A stretch of 64,000 nt of DNA from the NCBI RefSeq assembly GCF_014647635.1, contig NZ_BMPO01000003.1, positions 62,001-126,000 of the forward strand. Direction: 5' to 3'. The notes below the pieces were generated by a model that worked only from the letters and a program-made list of their open reading frames with translations, did no database searches and was not told the DNA's origin. The stretch's first letter is position 1. The number at the start of each line of letters is the position of its first letter. The position numbers and the translations under genes were made by a program. This DNA is from Pseudomonas matsuisoli. Its GTDB lineage: Bacteria > Pseudomonadota > Gammaproteobacteria > Pseudomonadales > Pseudomonadaceae. Below are positions 43,809-53,394 of the stretch, piece by piece.

Positions 43809-44612
43809 TTAGTTCTGCACTGCCTGCACTGACCCACCATCGACACGAATATTGCTGCCATTGATGAACGAGGCCCGCTCTGACACCAGCAGCGCTATTG
43901 CTGCCGCCACTTCGTGAGCTTGCCCCCTACGCTGCTGCACGATTCCTGGGCGCTCTTCCTCTAGAAAGCTCTTCACCGCCTCCTCGATGGAAACCCCCAT
44001 CTGCTGTGCGCGCTGCTTCATCATGCCGTCGGTCATGCCCGTTTCAATGAATGCCGGTGCCACCGTATTGCATAGCACACCGTAGGTCGCTTCCTTGTAG
44101 GAAAGATTCTTGATGAATGCGGCGAGCCCTGCTTTCGCGACGTTGTAAACCGCCTCCTCCCAATACGGCTGGACAGCGTTTTCGGAGGTAATGCAGACGA
44201 AGCGGCCCCACTTGCGCTGGCGCATCGCAGGGATGGTCGCCCTTGCAACGCGAACGGCCGAGAAGAAGTCGGTTTCCCAGGCTTCCAAATAGTCCGCATC
44301 TGACAACTCGAGCGGGTCACCCTTCGCACCGGTGACGCCCGCCGTGTGAATGACGATGTCGATCTTGCCGTAGTGTGCAATCGCCTTGGCCACCAGCCCA
44401 TCTACCTGATCCTGACGCGTCATATCTGCGGCAACCGCAAACGAGCAACCGCGTAATTCATCGCACTCACGAGCAACGTTCAATTGCCCCTCGTCGAGAT
44501 CGGTGAGCGCCAGTTTTACACCCTCTTCGGCCAGCAACTTCGCCGTCGCCAAACCAATGCCACCACTCGCGCCAGTGATAAGCGCGACGCGCCCTTCGAT
44601 GCCCAGGTTCAT
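43809..44612 (-). CDS. Short-chain dehydrogenase/reductase (SDR)
   Basis: 267 residues from ATG 44612, with GAGG 5 bp upstream. The NAD(P)-binding motif TGASGGIGLATAKL is near residue 14 and the catalytic Ser and Tyr-x3-Lys are in ITSENAV and YNVAKAG near 158. Asp at the end of the second strand (LTDLDE) suggests NAD(H) preference. A classical SDR of the 3-oxoacyl reductase-like type; substrate unknown. It lies between crtB and crtZ but is separated from crtB by 262 bp with REP sequence, so a carotenoid role is not implied. Confidence 0.9.
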   Translation of the reverse strand: MNLGIEGRVALITGASGGIGLATAKLLAEEGVKLALTDLDEGQLNVARECDELRGCSFAVAADMTRQDQVDGLVAKAIAHYGKIDIVIHTAGVTGAKGDPLELSDADYLEAWETDFFSAVRVARATIPAMRQRKWGRFVCITSENAVQPYWEEAVYNVAKAGLAAFIKNLSYKEATYGVLCNTVAPAFIETGMTDGMMKQRAQQMGVSIEEAVKSFLEEERPGIVQQRRGQAHEVAAAIALLVSERASFINGSNIRVDGGSVQAVQN

Positions 44613-44741
44613 GTACACCTCATGTGTCGGTAAGAACTGATGCGGTTGACCGTTCGCAACTCGCCATTACGTTCGTGGGCCGACAAGGTGTAGCGAAGTG
44701 TTCCACTGAAAAGAATATCGATCAGATTGGTACGCGTTCTG

Positions 44742-44846
44742 TGTAGGGGCCAGCCCGGCTGCGTTCAGCTTGCTGGCGATCCGGTAGCGGCAGAACATTC
44801 CGTCTTGCCTGATCGAACGCGATCGCCAGCAAGCTGGCTCCTACAG
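44742..44846. repeat. REP-like inverted pair
   Basis: TGTAGGGGCCAGCCCGGCTG and CAGCTTGCTGGCGATC on the left face GATCGCCAGCAAGCTGGCTC and CTACA on the right. It fills most of the 44613-44874 gap downstream of crtB; no gene is visible. Confidence 0.75.
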
Positions 44847-44874
44847 GTTTTCCCGCGAACTTACTGACAGGTTC

Positions 44875-45801
44875 CTACCGCGGCCTCTGCCACAACCCCG
44901 GCGAACGCGGTTCGGCATTCGCACCGCGCGATGCCAACGCGGTGCCGGCTGCCTCGGTCAGCAGCCGAAGCTTGTCTAGCTTCGACGTTGACACTCGCTC
45001 GTCCCAGGCCGTTGCACCGCGGGCTTTGACCTTGACACCGATCTCTCGATAGACGCCGCGCGCCGTGGCGATCGCCCAGGCAGAACGCACCGGAAGCGCG
45101 CTGATGCCAATACGCGCTGACGCGTAATACGGCTCTGCTGCTTCGACGAGCCGGGCCGCCAGCGTCGCCAGCGCTGCTCGGTGTCGGCGATCGGCGATTG
45201 CGTCCTGCGGAATGCCCGCCTCGTCCAGCCATTGCGACGGTAGATAGCAGCGCCCTATTTCCGCGTCCTCGACGAGGTCACGTGCGATGTTGGTGAGCTG
45301 GAAAGCCAGTCCCAGATCGCACGCTCGGTCGAGGGTCGCCTCATCCTTCGTGCCCATGATCATGGCCATCATAACGCCGACGACGCCCGCCACGTGGTAG
45401 CAGTACTCCAGCGTATCGTCGAGCGTTACGTATCGACGATCGTGGACGTCCATCGCGAAGCCTTCGAGATGCTGAAGAGGAAAACGCTTGGGAATCCCGT
45501 GAACAGTCGTCACTTCCTGCAAGGCCGCGAACGCTGGATCCGACATGGGCTCGCCTGCGTACGCGCTGTTCGTCGCGCTGAACAGTTCCGCCAAGCGTTG
45601 CTCGCTATCAGCCCGATCGCCCTGCGTCTGGCCGAATCCGGAGGTTTGCCCGTCGACGACGTCATCACAGTGACGGCACCACGCGTAGAGCATCACCGCG
45701 CTACGCCGGGTAAGCGGATCGAACAGCTTGGACGCGGTCGCAAAGCTCTTGGACCCGACCTCGATCGAGCGGGTGGCATGCTCCAGCAGCGCCTCGCTCA
45801 T
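44875..45801 (-). CDS. crtB: Phytoene synthase CrtB
   Basis: 308 residues. Joins two GGPP molecules to 15-cis-phytoene. The two Asp-rich motifs that bind diphosphate through Mg2+ are present: WCRHCDDVVDG near 41 and NIARDLVEDAEIGRCYLP near 170. The block LGLAFQLTNIARD is the squalene/phytoene synthase signature. Last gene of the fni-crtX-crtY-crtI-crtB operon; start overlaps the crtI stop by 4 bp. Confidence 0.97.
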   Translation of the reverse strand: MSEALLEHATRSIEVGSKSFATASKLFDPLTRRSAVMLYAWCRHCDDVVDGQTSGFGQTQGDRADSEQRLAELFSATNSAYAGEPMSDPAFAALQEVTTVHGIPKRFPLQHLEGFAMDVHDRRYVTLDDTLEYCYHVAGVVGVMMAMIMGTKDEATLDRACDLGLAFQLTNIARDLVEDAEIGRCYLPSQWLDEAGIPQDAIADRRHRAALATLAARLVEAAEPYYASARIGISALPVRSAWAIATARGVYREIGVKVKARGATAWDERVSTSKLDKLRLLTEAAGTALASRGANAEPRSPGLWQRPR

Positions 45802-47288
45802 CCGCGGGCCTCACTCAGCATCAAACCCGCGGTCGCTTTTGCCGAACCCACCACCCCGGGAATGCCTGCGCCGGGATGGGTGCCTGCGCCAACCAGATAA
45901 AGATTGGGAATCGTCGTGTCGCGGTTGTGCGGCCTGAACCAGGCGCTTTGCGTCAGGATGGGCTCCAGCGAGAAGGCGGAGCCATGGTGCGCATTGAGCT
46001 CATCGCGGAAGTCGAACGGCGTGATGAATCGGCTCGTGACCAGATCACGGCGCAGATCCGGAATGTAATGCTGTTCCAGATAATCGAAGATGCGATCGCG
46101 ATAGCGAGGCCCCTCGACGGTCCAGTCGATTTCTGCATTTCCGAGGTGCGGGACCGGCGCTAACACATAGTGAGATCCACAGCCGGGCGGTGCCAGCGAA
46201 GGGTCCGTTGCGCACGGTGCATGCAGATACAGTGAGAAATCGTCAGCGAGCGTGTCGTGATTGAAAATCTCCTCGATCAGCCCGCGGTAACGCTGACCGA
46301 AGCACACGGTGTGATGCCGCAGCTGTTCGTGGCGTTTGCTCAGACCGAAGTAGAGAACGAACAGCGACATGCTGAACCGCTTGCGTTTCAACGCCTCCCC
46401 TTGCCGCACACCGCGTGGATGATGACCGAGCAACTTCGCATAGGTGTGCACGACATCCGCATTGGACGCCACCATGTCCACTGCAAATTGACGTCCGTCC
46501 GCCAACTGCACGGTACGCGCGCGGCCTTCCTGCACGTCGATGCGAGAGACCTCGGCATTCAATTCGACGCGTCCACCGAGATCCTCGAAGAGTTTGATCA
46601 TGCCCTTGATCAGCGCGCCGGTACCGCCCCGGGGGAACCATACGCCCCACTCCCGCTCCAGGGCATGAATGAGCGTATAGATGGAAGACGTCGCGAACGG
46701 GTTGCCTCCCACGAGCAGCGAATGAAAGGAAAAGGCCTGGCGCAGCTGCTCGTTTTCGATGAAGCGCGACACCATGCCATAGACGCTCGTCCACGCTTGC
46801 AACCGGGCCAGCTGTGGTCCGGCTTGCAACATGTCGCGGAAAGACAGGAACGGCACTGCGCCGAGCTTTAGATAACCCTCTTCGAACACCGCTTTGGAGT
46901 AGGCCAGAAAGCGTCGATAGCCTTCGACATCCGCTGGATTGCGCGCGTGAATTTGCCGGTCCAGTGCATCCTGATCGTTGGCATAGTCGAAGTAGGAGCC
47001 GTCTTCCCAGCAGAGACGGTAGAACGGATTCACTGGGAGCAACTCGACGTAATCGGACATCTTTCTGCCGGCGAGGGTGAACAGCTCCTCAAGCGCCGAA
47101 GGATCAGTGATGACCGTGGGGCCGGCGTCGAAGACGAAGCCGTGATCCTCATACACATACGCGCGCCCACCGGCCTTGTCGCGCTTCTCCAGCAACGTCG
47201 TCTGGTGGCCGCCGGCCTGCAACCGAATGGCGAGCGCGATACCACCGAAACCCGCACCGATCACTACGGCGCGTTTGGGTTGGGTCAT
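45798..47288 (-). CDS. crtI: Phytoene desaturase CrtI
   Basis: 496 residues from ATG 47288, behind GGAAG. The FAD motif VIGAGFGGIALAIRLQAGG is at the N-terminus and the bacterial phytoene dehydrogenase signature NLYLVGAGTHPGAGIPGVVG is at the C-terminus. It introduces four double bonds to turn phytoene into lycopene at the membrane. Overlaps crtY by 4 bp. An upstream in-frame start at 47336 is less likely as it lies inside crtY. Confidence 0.97.
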   Translation of the reverse strand: MTQPKRAVVIGAGFGGIALAIRLQAGGHQTTLLEKRDKAGGRAYVYEDHGFVFDAGPTVITDPSALEELFTLAGRKMSDYVELLPVNPFYRLCWEDGSYFDYANDQDALDRQIHARNPADVEGYRRFLAYSKAVFEEGYLKLGAVPFLSFRDMLQAGPQLARLQAWTSVYGMVSRFIENEQLRQAFSFHSLLVGGNPFATSSIYTLIHALEREWGVWFPRGGTGALIKGMIKLFEDLGGRVELNAEVSRIDVQEGRARTVQLADGRQFAVDMVASNADVVHTYAKLLGHHPRGVRQGEALKRKRFSMSLFVLYFGLSKRHEQLRHHTVCFGQRYRGLIEEIFNHDTLADDFSLYLHAPCATDPSLAPPGCGSHYVLAPVPHLGNAEIDWTVEGPRYRDRIFDYLEQHYIPDLRRDLVTSRFITPFDFRDELNAHHGSAFSLEPILTQSAWFRPHNRDTTIPNLYLVGAGTHPGAGIPGVVGSAKATAGLMLSEARG

Positions 47289-48457
47289 CTGGACTTCCTT
47301 ATGCGATGGGGATCGGTCTGCTGCATGGCGACCCATGCTTCGCCGATCGGAACCGGCGGTTTACCGGAAAGGATACGCAGCTTGTCGAAGACTGTAAGTC
47401 GCCCTGCGTAGAAGCGTTCGATCAGCCCCTCGGACAAACCGTAGAAACGTTGCATCACCCGCCACCGATCGCTAGGGCGACCGGCCATGAACAACATGCG
47501 GTTGAGCAATCGAAAGAAACCTTGCGCCTGCCAGCTTTCCGACGCGAACCCATGTACAGCTGAGTACACGGCCGGCGCGTCGAACTCGGGCAATGCAGCG
47601 ATCCGCTCCGCGAGTCTGACAGCGTGGGGGAGCGAATAGCCCGTGGTCGCGTGAAAAAGCCCTGCGCTCAATCCAGCATGGGGCTGCCCCTGCGTCTGCG
47701 CCCAGAACGCGTCGATATCGCCGGCAAGCGTGATTGGCAAAACGCCCTGCTCTTCGCGAAGAACCTCTGCAATCTCCCAACCTTGCTGGCGCGCATAAGC
47801 CTCGATATGCACTCTGAGCGTCGCATCGTCGAGGTGGGCGGAATCCACGTAATGCGTGTCTTCGATCAGCAACACATCGGGCGCGAATGGCAAAACGTAG
47901 ACGAAGCGATAGCCCTCCCCCTGTGCCACGCTTGCATCCATGACGATGGGCACAGTGAGCCCATGGGGCGTTCGGGTTCTGATGACCTGTCCGAGAAATG
48001 CCTGGTAGCCCAACGCAACATGGTCGCTCGAGCGCGGGCCTCGGCCATCGATCACCGCAGCCGCTTCGAGCACGCGGCCGTCGGCCAAGGTCACGCGTGT
48101 TGGGGCGACCTCCACGACCGTCGTATTACAAAGCAACGTATCACCCAAAATGTCTTGCAGGTGCTGCGCGAAATCCTCTGCAAGGATCGACGCATATCCG
48201 GTGTCCAGACGGCGCGTACGTTCGGGAAAGCGCACGCAGTAAGCAGGCCAGCGGTGCTTCACCAATGGGTCCAGCCAGCGGTGCTGCGCGTGGTTCAGAT
48301 CGCCGTCGTGAAATGACCAGGTATGGTTGCCGCCTGGAACGGGGTCGCTTTCCAACACCAGCATTCGCAGGTCAGGACGCGCCTCACGTATGCGCAACGC
48401 GATCAGCCCGTTCGCCAACCCGGCGCCGACCAGAATGAGGTCGTAACGGTCTGTCAT
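47285..48457 (-). CDS. crtY: Lycopene beta-cyclase CrtY
   Basis: 390 residues, Pantoea-type CrtY. The FAD motif LILVGAGLANGLIALRI and the conserved PGGNHTWSFH block near residue 42 are present; the RTPHGLTVPIVMDA and PHAVRLAERIAAL regions also fit. It makes two beta rings, lycopene to beta-carotene. Overlaps crtX and crtI by 4 bp each. Confidence 0.96.
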   Translation of the reverse strand: MTDRYDLILVGAGLANGLIALRIREARPDLRMLVLESDPVPGGNHTWSFHDGDLNHAQHRWLDPLVKHRWPAYCVRFPERTRRLDTGYASILAEDFAQHLQDILGDTLLCNTTVVEVAPTRVTLADGRVLEAAAVIDGRGPRSSDHVALGYQAFLGQVIRTRTPHGLTVPIVMDASVAQGEGYRFVYVLPFAPDVLLIEDTHYVDSAHLDDATLRVHIEAYARQQGWEIAEVLREEQGVLPITLAGDIDAFWAQTQGQPHAGLSAGLFHATTGYSLPHAVRLAERIAALPEFDAPAVYSAVHGFASESWQAQGFFRLLNRMLFMAGRPSDRWRVMQRFYGLSEGLIERFYAGRLTVFDKLRILSGKPPVPIGEAWVAMQQTDPHRIRKSR

Positions 48458-49737
48458 ATAGCCGCCTCGATGCGCCGCACGGGTGCACCTAAAACCGTTG
48501 CCTCGACGATATCGGCCGCACGCGCCGTGCCGCCCGCCTCTCTCACCGCATTTCCTAACACCGCTGCCCGCATGGCAAACGTCCGCTCGGCCAGCAGTCG
48601 CTCCAGATGCTTTCCGATACGCTGCGCACTCGCGAAATGGACCGAGATTTTCAGGCCGCTGCCGGAATGCACCACCCGCGATGCCACGCCGGGTTGATCA
48701 AAGGCAATGGGCATCGCCAGGATCGGGGTCGCTGCGACGAACGCATCCATCACCGTGTTCAGTCCGGCGTGGGAGATCACCGCGTCCGCCCGCGCCAGCG
48801 CCGCCTGCTGAGGTGCGAAGTCGGTCACCCAAATACTTCCCGGCACGCTCAAGGCATCCGCCTGCGTCGTACTTAACCCACCGCAGTGAGCAAGCAACAG
48901 CTGGACATCCAACCGCCGACACGCGTCGACGATTTTGCGAAAGACGTTATAGCGCTGGCCTTGCAAGGTCCCCAACGAGGCGAACACGAAGGGACGATCC
49001 TGACGAAGATCCAGTTCGAGCGACGTGTCTGACGCAGACGACCGCAATGGGCCGACCGCATGAAAATGAGCGGGAGGCTGTTGTCTGGGAAAGTCGAACG
49101 CAGCGACGGTCTGGCTGATCTGCGCCTGTGGCGACAAGCATTCGTGAAGCGCTCCGCGGACCGGCAACCCGAACGCCCGCGAGTGGCGTTCGATGACCCG
49201 GCGATGCGGCGCCATGATCAGGTCATAAATGCGCGCGCTGGTTTCATAAAGACGGTCGGCCCGCGCGCCCTGAGAGAAACTCCAGGGCATGACGGGCAGC
49301 GGCAGGCCGGGCTCTCGATTGACCGGCAGCGCGCAGGCGACGGACACATACGGCATCCCCACCGCTTCAGCGACGAGCCCACCTGCGGCCTCCATCTGGT
49401 CACCTACCAACGCGTCCACACGGTGCCGCTCCAGCGCGGCAGGTAGCTCACGGCAGAGCATGTCCGTCGTCAATGCCAGATCGTCGATTACGCGCTTCAA
49501 TCCGAAGGGGCCGCCAGGGCTGGCTGCACGTCGTAGGGATTGCGCCAGCGAGCCTGACGGGTGCGTCGAACCGCCCAACGGCACGAACCCTATACGGGGA
49601 TCGCGGAGTAAGCCTGCGGCGTCCGCCTGGTGGAAAAACGTCGCGCGATGCCCTCGCGCAATGAGCGTCAGTGCCAGGGCTTGCAGCGCACTGAAATGGC
49701 TAGGGAACGCCGGGGCGATGAATCCAAAGTGCATCAT
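48454..49737 (-). CDS. crtX: Zeaxanthin glucosyltransferase CrtX
   Basis: 427 residues from ATG 49737, overlapping the fni stop (ATGA). Family GT1. The donor-sugar region near the C-terminus is clear: [20 protein letters not shown] followed by [18 protein letters not shown]. The N-terminus [20 protein letters not shown] is typical of CrtX. It adds glucose from UDP-glucose to the hydroxyls of zeaxanthin, giving a more polar pigment. Confidence 0.95.
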   Translation of the reverse strand: MMHFGFIAPAFPSHFSALQALALTLIARGHRATFFHQADAAGLLRDPRIGFVPLGGSTHPSGSLAQSLRRAASPGGPFGLKRVIDDLALTTDMLCRELPAALERHRVDALVGDQMEAAGGLVAEAVGMPYVSVACALPVNREPGLPLPVMPWSFSQGARADRLYETSARIYDLIMAPHRRVIERHSRAFGLPVRGALHECLSPQAQISQTVAAFDFPRQQPPAHFHAVGPLRSSASDTSLELDLRQDRPFVFASLGTLQGQRYNVFRKIVDACRRLDVQLLLAHCGGLSTTQADALSVPGSIWVTDFAPQQAALARADAVISHAGLNTVMDAFVAATPILAMPIAFDQPGVASRVVHSGSGLKISVHFASAQRIGKHLERLLAERTFAMRAAVLGNAVREAGGTARAADIVEATVLGAPVRRIEAAI

Positions 49738-50786
49738 GGAAGGCGGACCGTCGCCGGTGCGCACGTCACCATCGGCGCCACGCGCAATGCGTCGAGGCTG
49801 GCCGAGCCAGTGCAGAAGCAAGCCACCCGAAGCTGCCGAGTAATCACCGAGAAATGCTCCACAACCGCCTCGGTGGAATCCACCGCGCTCGCCAGCACCG
49901 AAGCCGCCTGGCCGACGATATCGGCACCGAGGCGAATGGCCTTTGCCGCGTCCACGCCATCGCGGACGCCACCCGACGCGATCAGGGTCGTTGCGGGTAA
50001 TACCTCACGCGCAGCAATAAGCGCGCGCGCAGTCGGTATCCCCCAACTGCCAAACGCCATGGCCACGGCGCGATCAGCAGGATCTTTGGCACGCTCGCCC
50101 TCCACCGCAGCCCAACTGGTACCGCCTGCGCCTGCGACATCGATGACGGAGACGCCGACGTCCACAAGTGCGCGGGCAACAGCCGGGGACAAACCGGCAC
50201 CGACTTCCTTGACCACCACGGGCACGGACAATCGTTGTACCAACCCAGCAATGGCTTCCAGCACGCCTCGCCAGTCACGATCACCGCCGACCTGCACCGC
50301 CTCCTGAAGCGGATTGAGATGAACGATCAACGCGTCCGCTTCGATCATGTCGACTGCGCGCTGGGCCAGATCGACGCCTTGCGACAGCACTTGCGCAGCG
50401 CCTAGGTTCGCGAGGATCGGAACATCCGGTGCGAGTCCTCGCAGTTCGCGCGTGAGGCCGTAGTTCGAGTCGGTTTCCAGCGCGACACGTTGCGACCCCA
50501 CGGCCAGCGCAATGCCAAGTGCTTGCGCCGCCTCTGCAAGGTGATGATTGATACGGGATGCACGCGCGGCGCCACCCGTCATGGAGCTGATCAGCAAAGG
50601 GGCCTGCAGGGGGCGATCGAACAATTGCGTGCGAAGGTCGATCGCATCGAAGTCCAACTCCGGCAATGCGCAGTGCTCGAAGGTGTAAGCCGCAAATCCT
50701 GTTTGAGAAAGCACGCCCGCACGGTCGGCATCCAGAACGATGTCGAGGTGATCGTTCTTCCGGCTCACCAGCTGGGCTTTCTCCAT
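49734..50786 (-). CDS. fni: Isopentenyl-diphosphate isomerase type 2 (FMN-dependent)
   Basis: 350 residues. Type 2 enzyme: FMN/TIM-barrel fold, with [17 protein letters not shown] near 65, [11 protein letters not shown] near 155, [11 protein letters not shown] near 190 and [14 protein letters not shown] near 270. Interconverts IPP and DMAPP so that CrtE has both substrates. First gene of the minus-strand operon, with CAGGAG 6 bp before the ATG. The same type (often called idi) occurs in Pantoea crt clusters. Confidence 0.95.
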   Translation of the reverse strand: MEKAQLVSRKNDHLDIVLDADRAGVLSQTGFAAYTFEHCALPELDFDAIDLRTQLFDRPLQAPLLISSMTGGAARASRINHHLAEAAQALGIALAVGSQRVALETDSNYGLTRELRGLAPDVPILANLGAAQVLSQGVDLAQRAVDMIEADALIVHLNPLQEAVQVGGDRDWRGVLEAIAGLVQRLSVPVVVKEVGAGLSPAVARALVDVGVSVIDVAGAGGTSWAAVEGERAKDPADRAVAMAFGSWGIPTARALIAAREVLPATTLIASGGVRDGVDAAKAIRLGADIVGQAASVLASAVDSTEAVVEHFSVITRQLRVACFCTGSASLDALRVAPMVTCAPATVRLP

Positions 50787-50849
50787 GAATCACTCCTGAA
50801 CAAGGGATTTTTCGCCGACTCTGCTGTCCCTTTGATTAAGCCGACAGCC

Positions 50850-50868
50850 TTGTACAACTCTTGTACAA
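50850..50868. promoter_or_regulatory. Two TTGTACAA palindromes at 11-bp spacing, candidate CarH/LitR operator
   Basis: TTGTACAA occurs at 50850-50857 and 50861-50868, exactly 11 bp start to start, in the 243-bp divergent region between fni and crtE. Repeats of TGTACA with 11-bp register are the type of site bound by B12-dependent MerR-family light sensors CarH/LitR. The second copy also reads as a -35 TTGTAC with TTCTAT 17 bp downstream for crtE. No MerR-type gene is in this window. Confidence 0.55.
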
Positions 50869-51029
50869 CGATGTCGCGTAACGTTCTATAAGGCAACTCG
50901 TGGCCCGCGCCGTTCCCTCTGTGGCACTCTTCGAAGCATTTTCGAATCGATAGCGGGATGCGACGTCATGACTAATAGACTGGAAGCGCCCCTAGCGATA
51001 GGCGCAACGCCCAACGGAGAATGGCCCGC

Positions 51030-51920
51030 ATGACAACACTCGTATCCGCCGTGGCCGCCCCAGACCTCGTGGGCTCATTGCGTCATACGCTGAACAAGCG
51101 GCTTGAGGAAGTGCTACCAAGCCCCGCGGACGATCGAGATCTCGTGTGCTTGGCGATGCGCGAGAGCACCTTGGCGCCCGGCAAGCGCATTCGCCCCATG
51201 CTGATGATCCTGGCCGCACGCGACCTGGGATACGACGGATCCGAGTTGTTCGACCTCGGCTGCGCGGTCGAGATGATTCATTCCGCGTCGCTGATACTTG
51301 ATGACATGCCGTGCATGGATAACGCAGCGCTGCGGCGCGGTCGCCCAACGATCCATCGCCATTTCGGCGAAGACGTCGCCGTTCTAGCGGCCGTTGCGCT
51401 GCTCAGCCACGCCTTTCGGGTAGTCGCATCGTTGCCGAATGTTGCGCCGCCCCTGCGCAATCGCTTGGTGGCCAGCCTTGCCGATGTGGTCGGAACGCAG
51501 GGACTGGTGCGAGGCCAGTACAAGGATCTGCGTGAAGGCAACGGCGCGCGCCGCGCGGAAGACATCATCGATACGAACGAGCTCAAAACGGGTGTGCTTT
51601 TCGGCACCGCATTGGAAATTGCCGGATTGGTCGCGGGCGCGTCGGACGAAGTTCGCCAGTCGCTGAGGAATTTTGCCGTTGAGCTAGGCCAGGCCTTCCA
51701 GCTTTATGACGACTTACAGGACCGCCGTGACAGCAGCTCGACCGGCAAAGACACCTGCAAGGATGACGGTAAATCGACCCTATTGGCTCTACTGGGCACA
51801 GATGAAGTACGGCGTCGGCTGCATGCGCACATGAACGCTGCCAATGCCGAGCTCACGCACGTGTACGGGCCTGGGAACACAATCAGCCAATACCTCGGCA
51901 CCCTATTCCATATCGCGTGA
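51030..51920 (+). CDS. crtE: Geranylgeranyl diphosphate synthase CrtE
   Basis: 296 residues from ATG 51030; ATG 51021 is in frame but sits only one base after GGAG. Both Asp-rich motifs are present: LDDMPCMDNAALRRGRPT near 88 and QLYDDLQDRRD near 226. It condenses DMAPP/FPP with IPP to GGPP. It is transcribed away from the fni operon, not at its head as in Pantoea. No terminator is clear before the convergent sirtuin gene 42 bp away. Confidence 0.95.
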   Translation: MTTLVSAVAAPDLVGSLRHTLNKRLEEVLPSPADDRDLVCLAMRESTLAPGKRIRPMLMILAARDLGYDGSELFDLGCAVEMIHSASLILDDMPCMDNAALRRGRPTIHRHFGEDVAVLAAVALLSHAFRVVASLPNVAPPLRNRLVASLADVVGTQGLVRGQYKDLREGNGARRAEDIIDTNELKTGVLFGTALEIAGLVAGASDEVRQSLRNFAVELGQAFQLYDDLQDRRDSSSTGKDTCKDDGKSTLLALLGTDEVRRRLHAHMNAANAELTHVYGPGNTISQYLGTLFHIA

Positions 51921-51962
51921 ACCCACGCCACCGGGAACTGGATAGCCCCCGCGGAGCACGCT

Positions 51963-52778
51963 TTACGTCACCAGGTTGCAAAGCAACGGCAACGCGCGCT
52001 CACAGGGGATGTCGATCTTCAGTGCAATCAACTCGTCTGCCCGCGTCTTACCATGATTGATCGCAAATATCGGCTTGCCGGCTCGATGCGCTGCCTGGCA
52101 TAGCCGGAATGCGGAAAAGGCCATCAAGGACGAGCCGACGACAAGCAATGCATCCGCTGCCTGAACCCGTGCCATCGCGGCGGTCGCGTCATTTGCAGCA
52201 ACGTTCTCACCGAAAAACACTACATCCGGTTTGAGTCGTTCTCCACTGCACCTGGGGCAGAGGGGTAGCACGAAGCCCTCTAGAAACTCTGCCGCAACCT
52301 GGGCATCGCCGTCCGGGGCGAGCACCACTTCGATGTCACGCAGATCGGGATTTTGCGCTTCTAGCCGGGTCTGGATATCGGCACGGGAAAAGGTACCGGC
52401 GCAGTCCAAGCAGCGCACTCGATGCAGGTTGCCATGCAAATCAACGACATCCGGGCTGCCGGCGGCGCTGTGCAACCCGTCAACATTCTGGGTGATCACA
52501 CCTGCTAATTTGCCGTGTGCCTGCAAATCCGCCAGGGAACGATGCGCGGCATTAGGATTCGCCGCTGCTACGGTCGGCCAACCCCGCATACTGCGCGCCC
52601 AGTAACGCTTTCGCGCAGAGATCGCGGATACAAATTCCTGAAACATCATCGGCGCGCGTCCACGCCGGACACCGTTGCTGTCCCTATAGTCAGGTATGCC
52701 TGAAGCCGTACTGATACCTGCACCGCTCAATACCGCTACCCTCGCATCAGTAAGCCATTCGGCCACCGGCGCGAGCAC
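51963..52778 (-). CDS. NAD-dependent protein deacylase (sirtuin, SIR2 family)
   Basis: 271 residues from GTG 52778, with GAGG 8 bp upstream. NAD-binding GAGISTASGIPDYR near 19, TQNVDGLHSAAG near 96, catalytic His in DLHGNLH near 114, and two zinc Cys pairs (CLDC, CPRC) are all intact. GSSLMAF is the last NAD-binding motif. The second Cys pair is separated by an insertion of about 40 residues, as in SirTM/NPD-type or class II sirtuins. Removes acyl groups from lysines using NAD. Convergent with crtE. Confidence 0.92.
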   Translation of the reverse strand: MLAPVAEWLTDARVAVLSGAGISTASGIPDYRDSNGVRRGRAPMMFQEFVSAISARKRYWARSMRGWPTVAAANPNAAHRSLADLQAHGKLAGVITQNVDGLHSAAGSPDVVDLHGNLHRVRCLDCAGTFSRADIQTRLEAQNPDLRDIEVVLAPDGDAQVAAEFLEGFVLPLCPRCSGERLKPDVVFFGENVAANDATAAMARVQAADALLVVGSSLMAFSAFRLCQAAHRAGKPIFAINHGKTRADELIALKIDIPCERALPLLCNLVT

Positions 52779-52898
52779 TGAACTGACCTCGACGTCATTG
52801 GGTAATGAAGGTGCGATGGAACATCCTCCGTCGGCTTCAAGCGTGGCGGCAGAATGACCGCATGGCCACGCTCGAAAAGCGGCGCTGCCGCCAGGGCA

Positions 52899-53030
52899 TT
52901 AACGGCGGCGCTGTTGAGCCAGGCGCTGCTGTTCGTTGCTACGTACGGGGATGGGCTGCAACTTGGGTATTTCGATCAGCCCTAGGGCAACACCGACTTG
53001 CCAGATGAAACGTTCGACACGTGCTTTCAT
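52899..53030 (-). CDS. Small conserved-looking protein, 43 aa
   Basis: Starts at ATG 53030 with a strong GGAGG 6 bp upstream. The product reads MKARVERFIWQVGVALGLIE followed by IPKLQPIPVRSNEQQRLAQQ and RRR. It has a short amphipathic or membrane-peripheral helix, a Pro-rich turn and a basic, Gln-rich end. I do not recognise a named family, though similar short proteins seem familiar from pseudomonads. Evidence is the ribosome site and the clean reading. Confidence 0.6.
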   Translation of the reverse strand: MKARVERFIWQVGVALGLIEIPKLQPIPVRSNEQQRLAQQRRR

Positions 53031-53394
53031 GGGTAGCCTCCTACTCGACTACAGGCAAACGGCCAGAAGACCGTCAGCAGAGATTACGCTCGTCACGCCT
53101 AAATGTATCGACCGCTGACGCCAAATACTTTAATCGGCTATCCGGTTCTACCCCGGAGCCGCAAGCCCGATCAAGTATCCAGCGTGTAACGTACGTAAGC
53201 CTTGCGGCGCAGAGCAAGGCTGCATCTGCAACCGTCGCATGCGGCGTTTTCTATAGGCTCTAAGAAGTCGACCGGAAGGATTCGCCGATAGTTTCGCGCA
53301 CTCGACGCCGTGCAGCGTAACGAGCTGCTGTCAACGAAGACAATGTCTATGCACAGCGCCGCCGTATAGCGGTAACCCTGGCCGCTGGCTGGGA

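Noticed and set aside
44612-44617. TGTACA at the SDR start codon as another CarH-type site
   Set aside because: Single copy without an 11-bp partner; expected by chance.
52805-53008. 67-codon plus-strand open frame
   Set aside because: Overlaps, on the other strand, the better supported 43-residue gene with GGAGG site.
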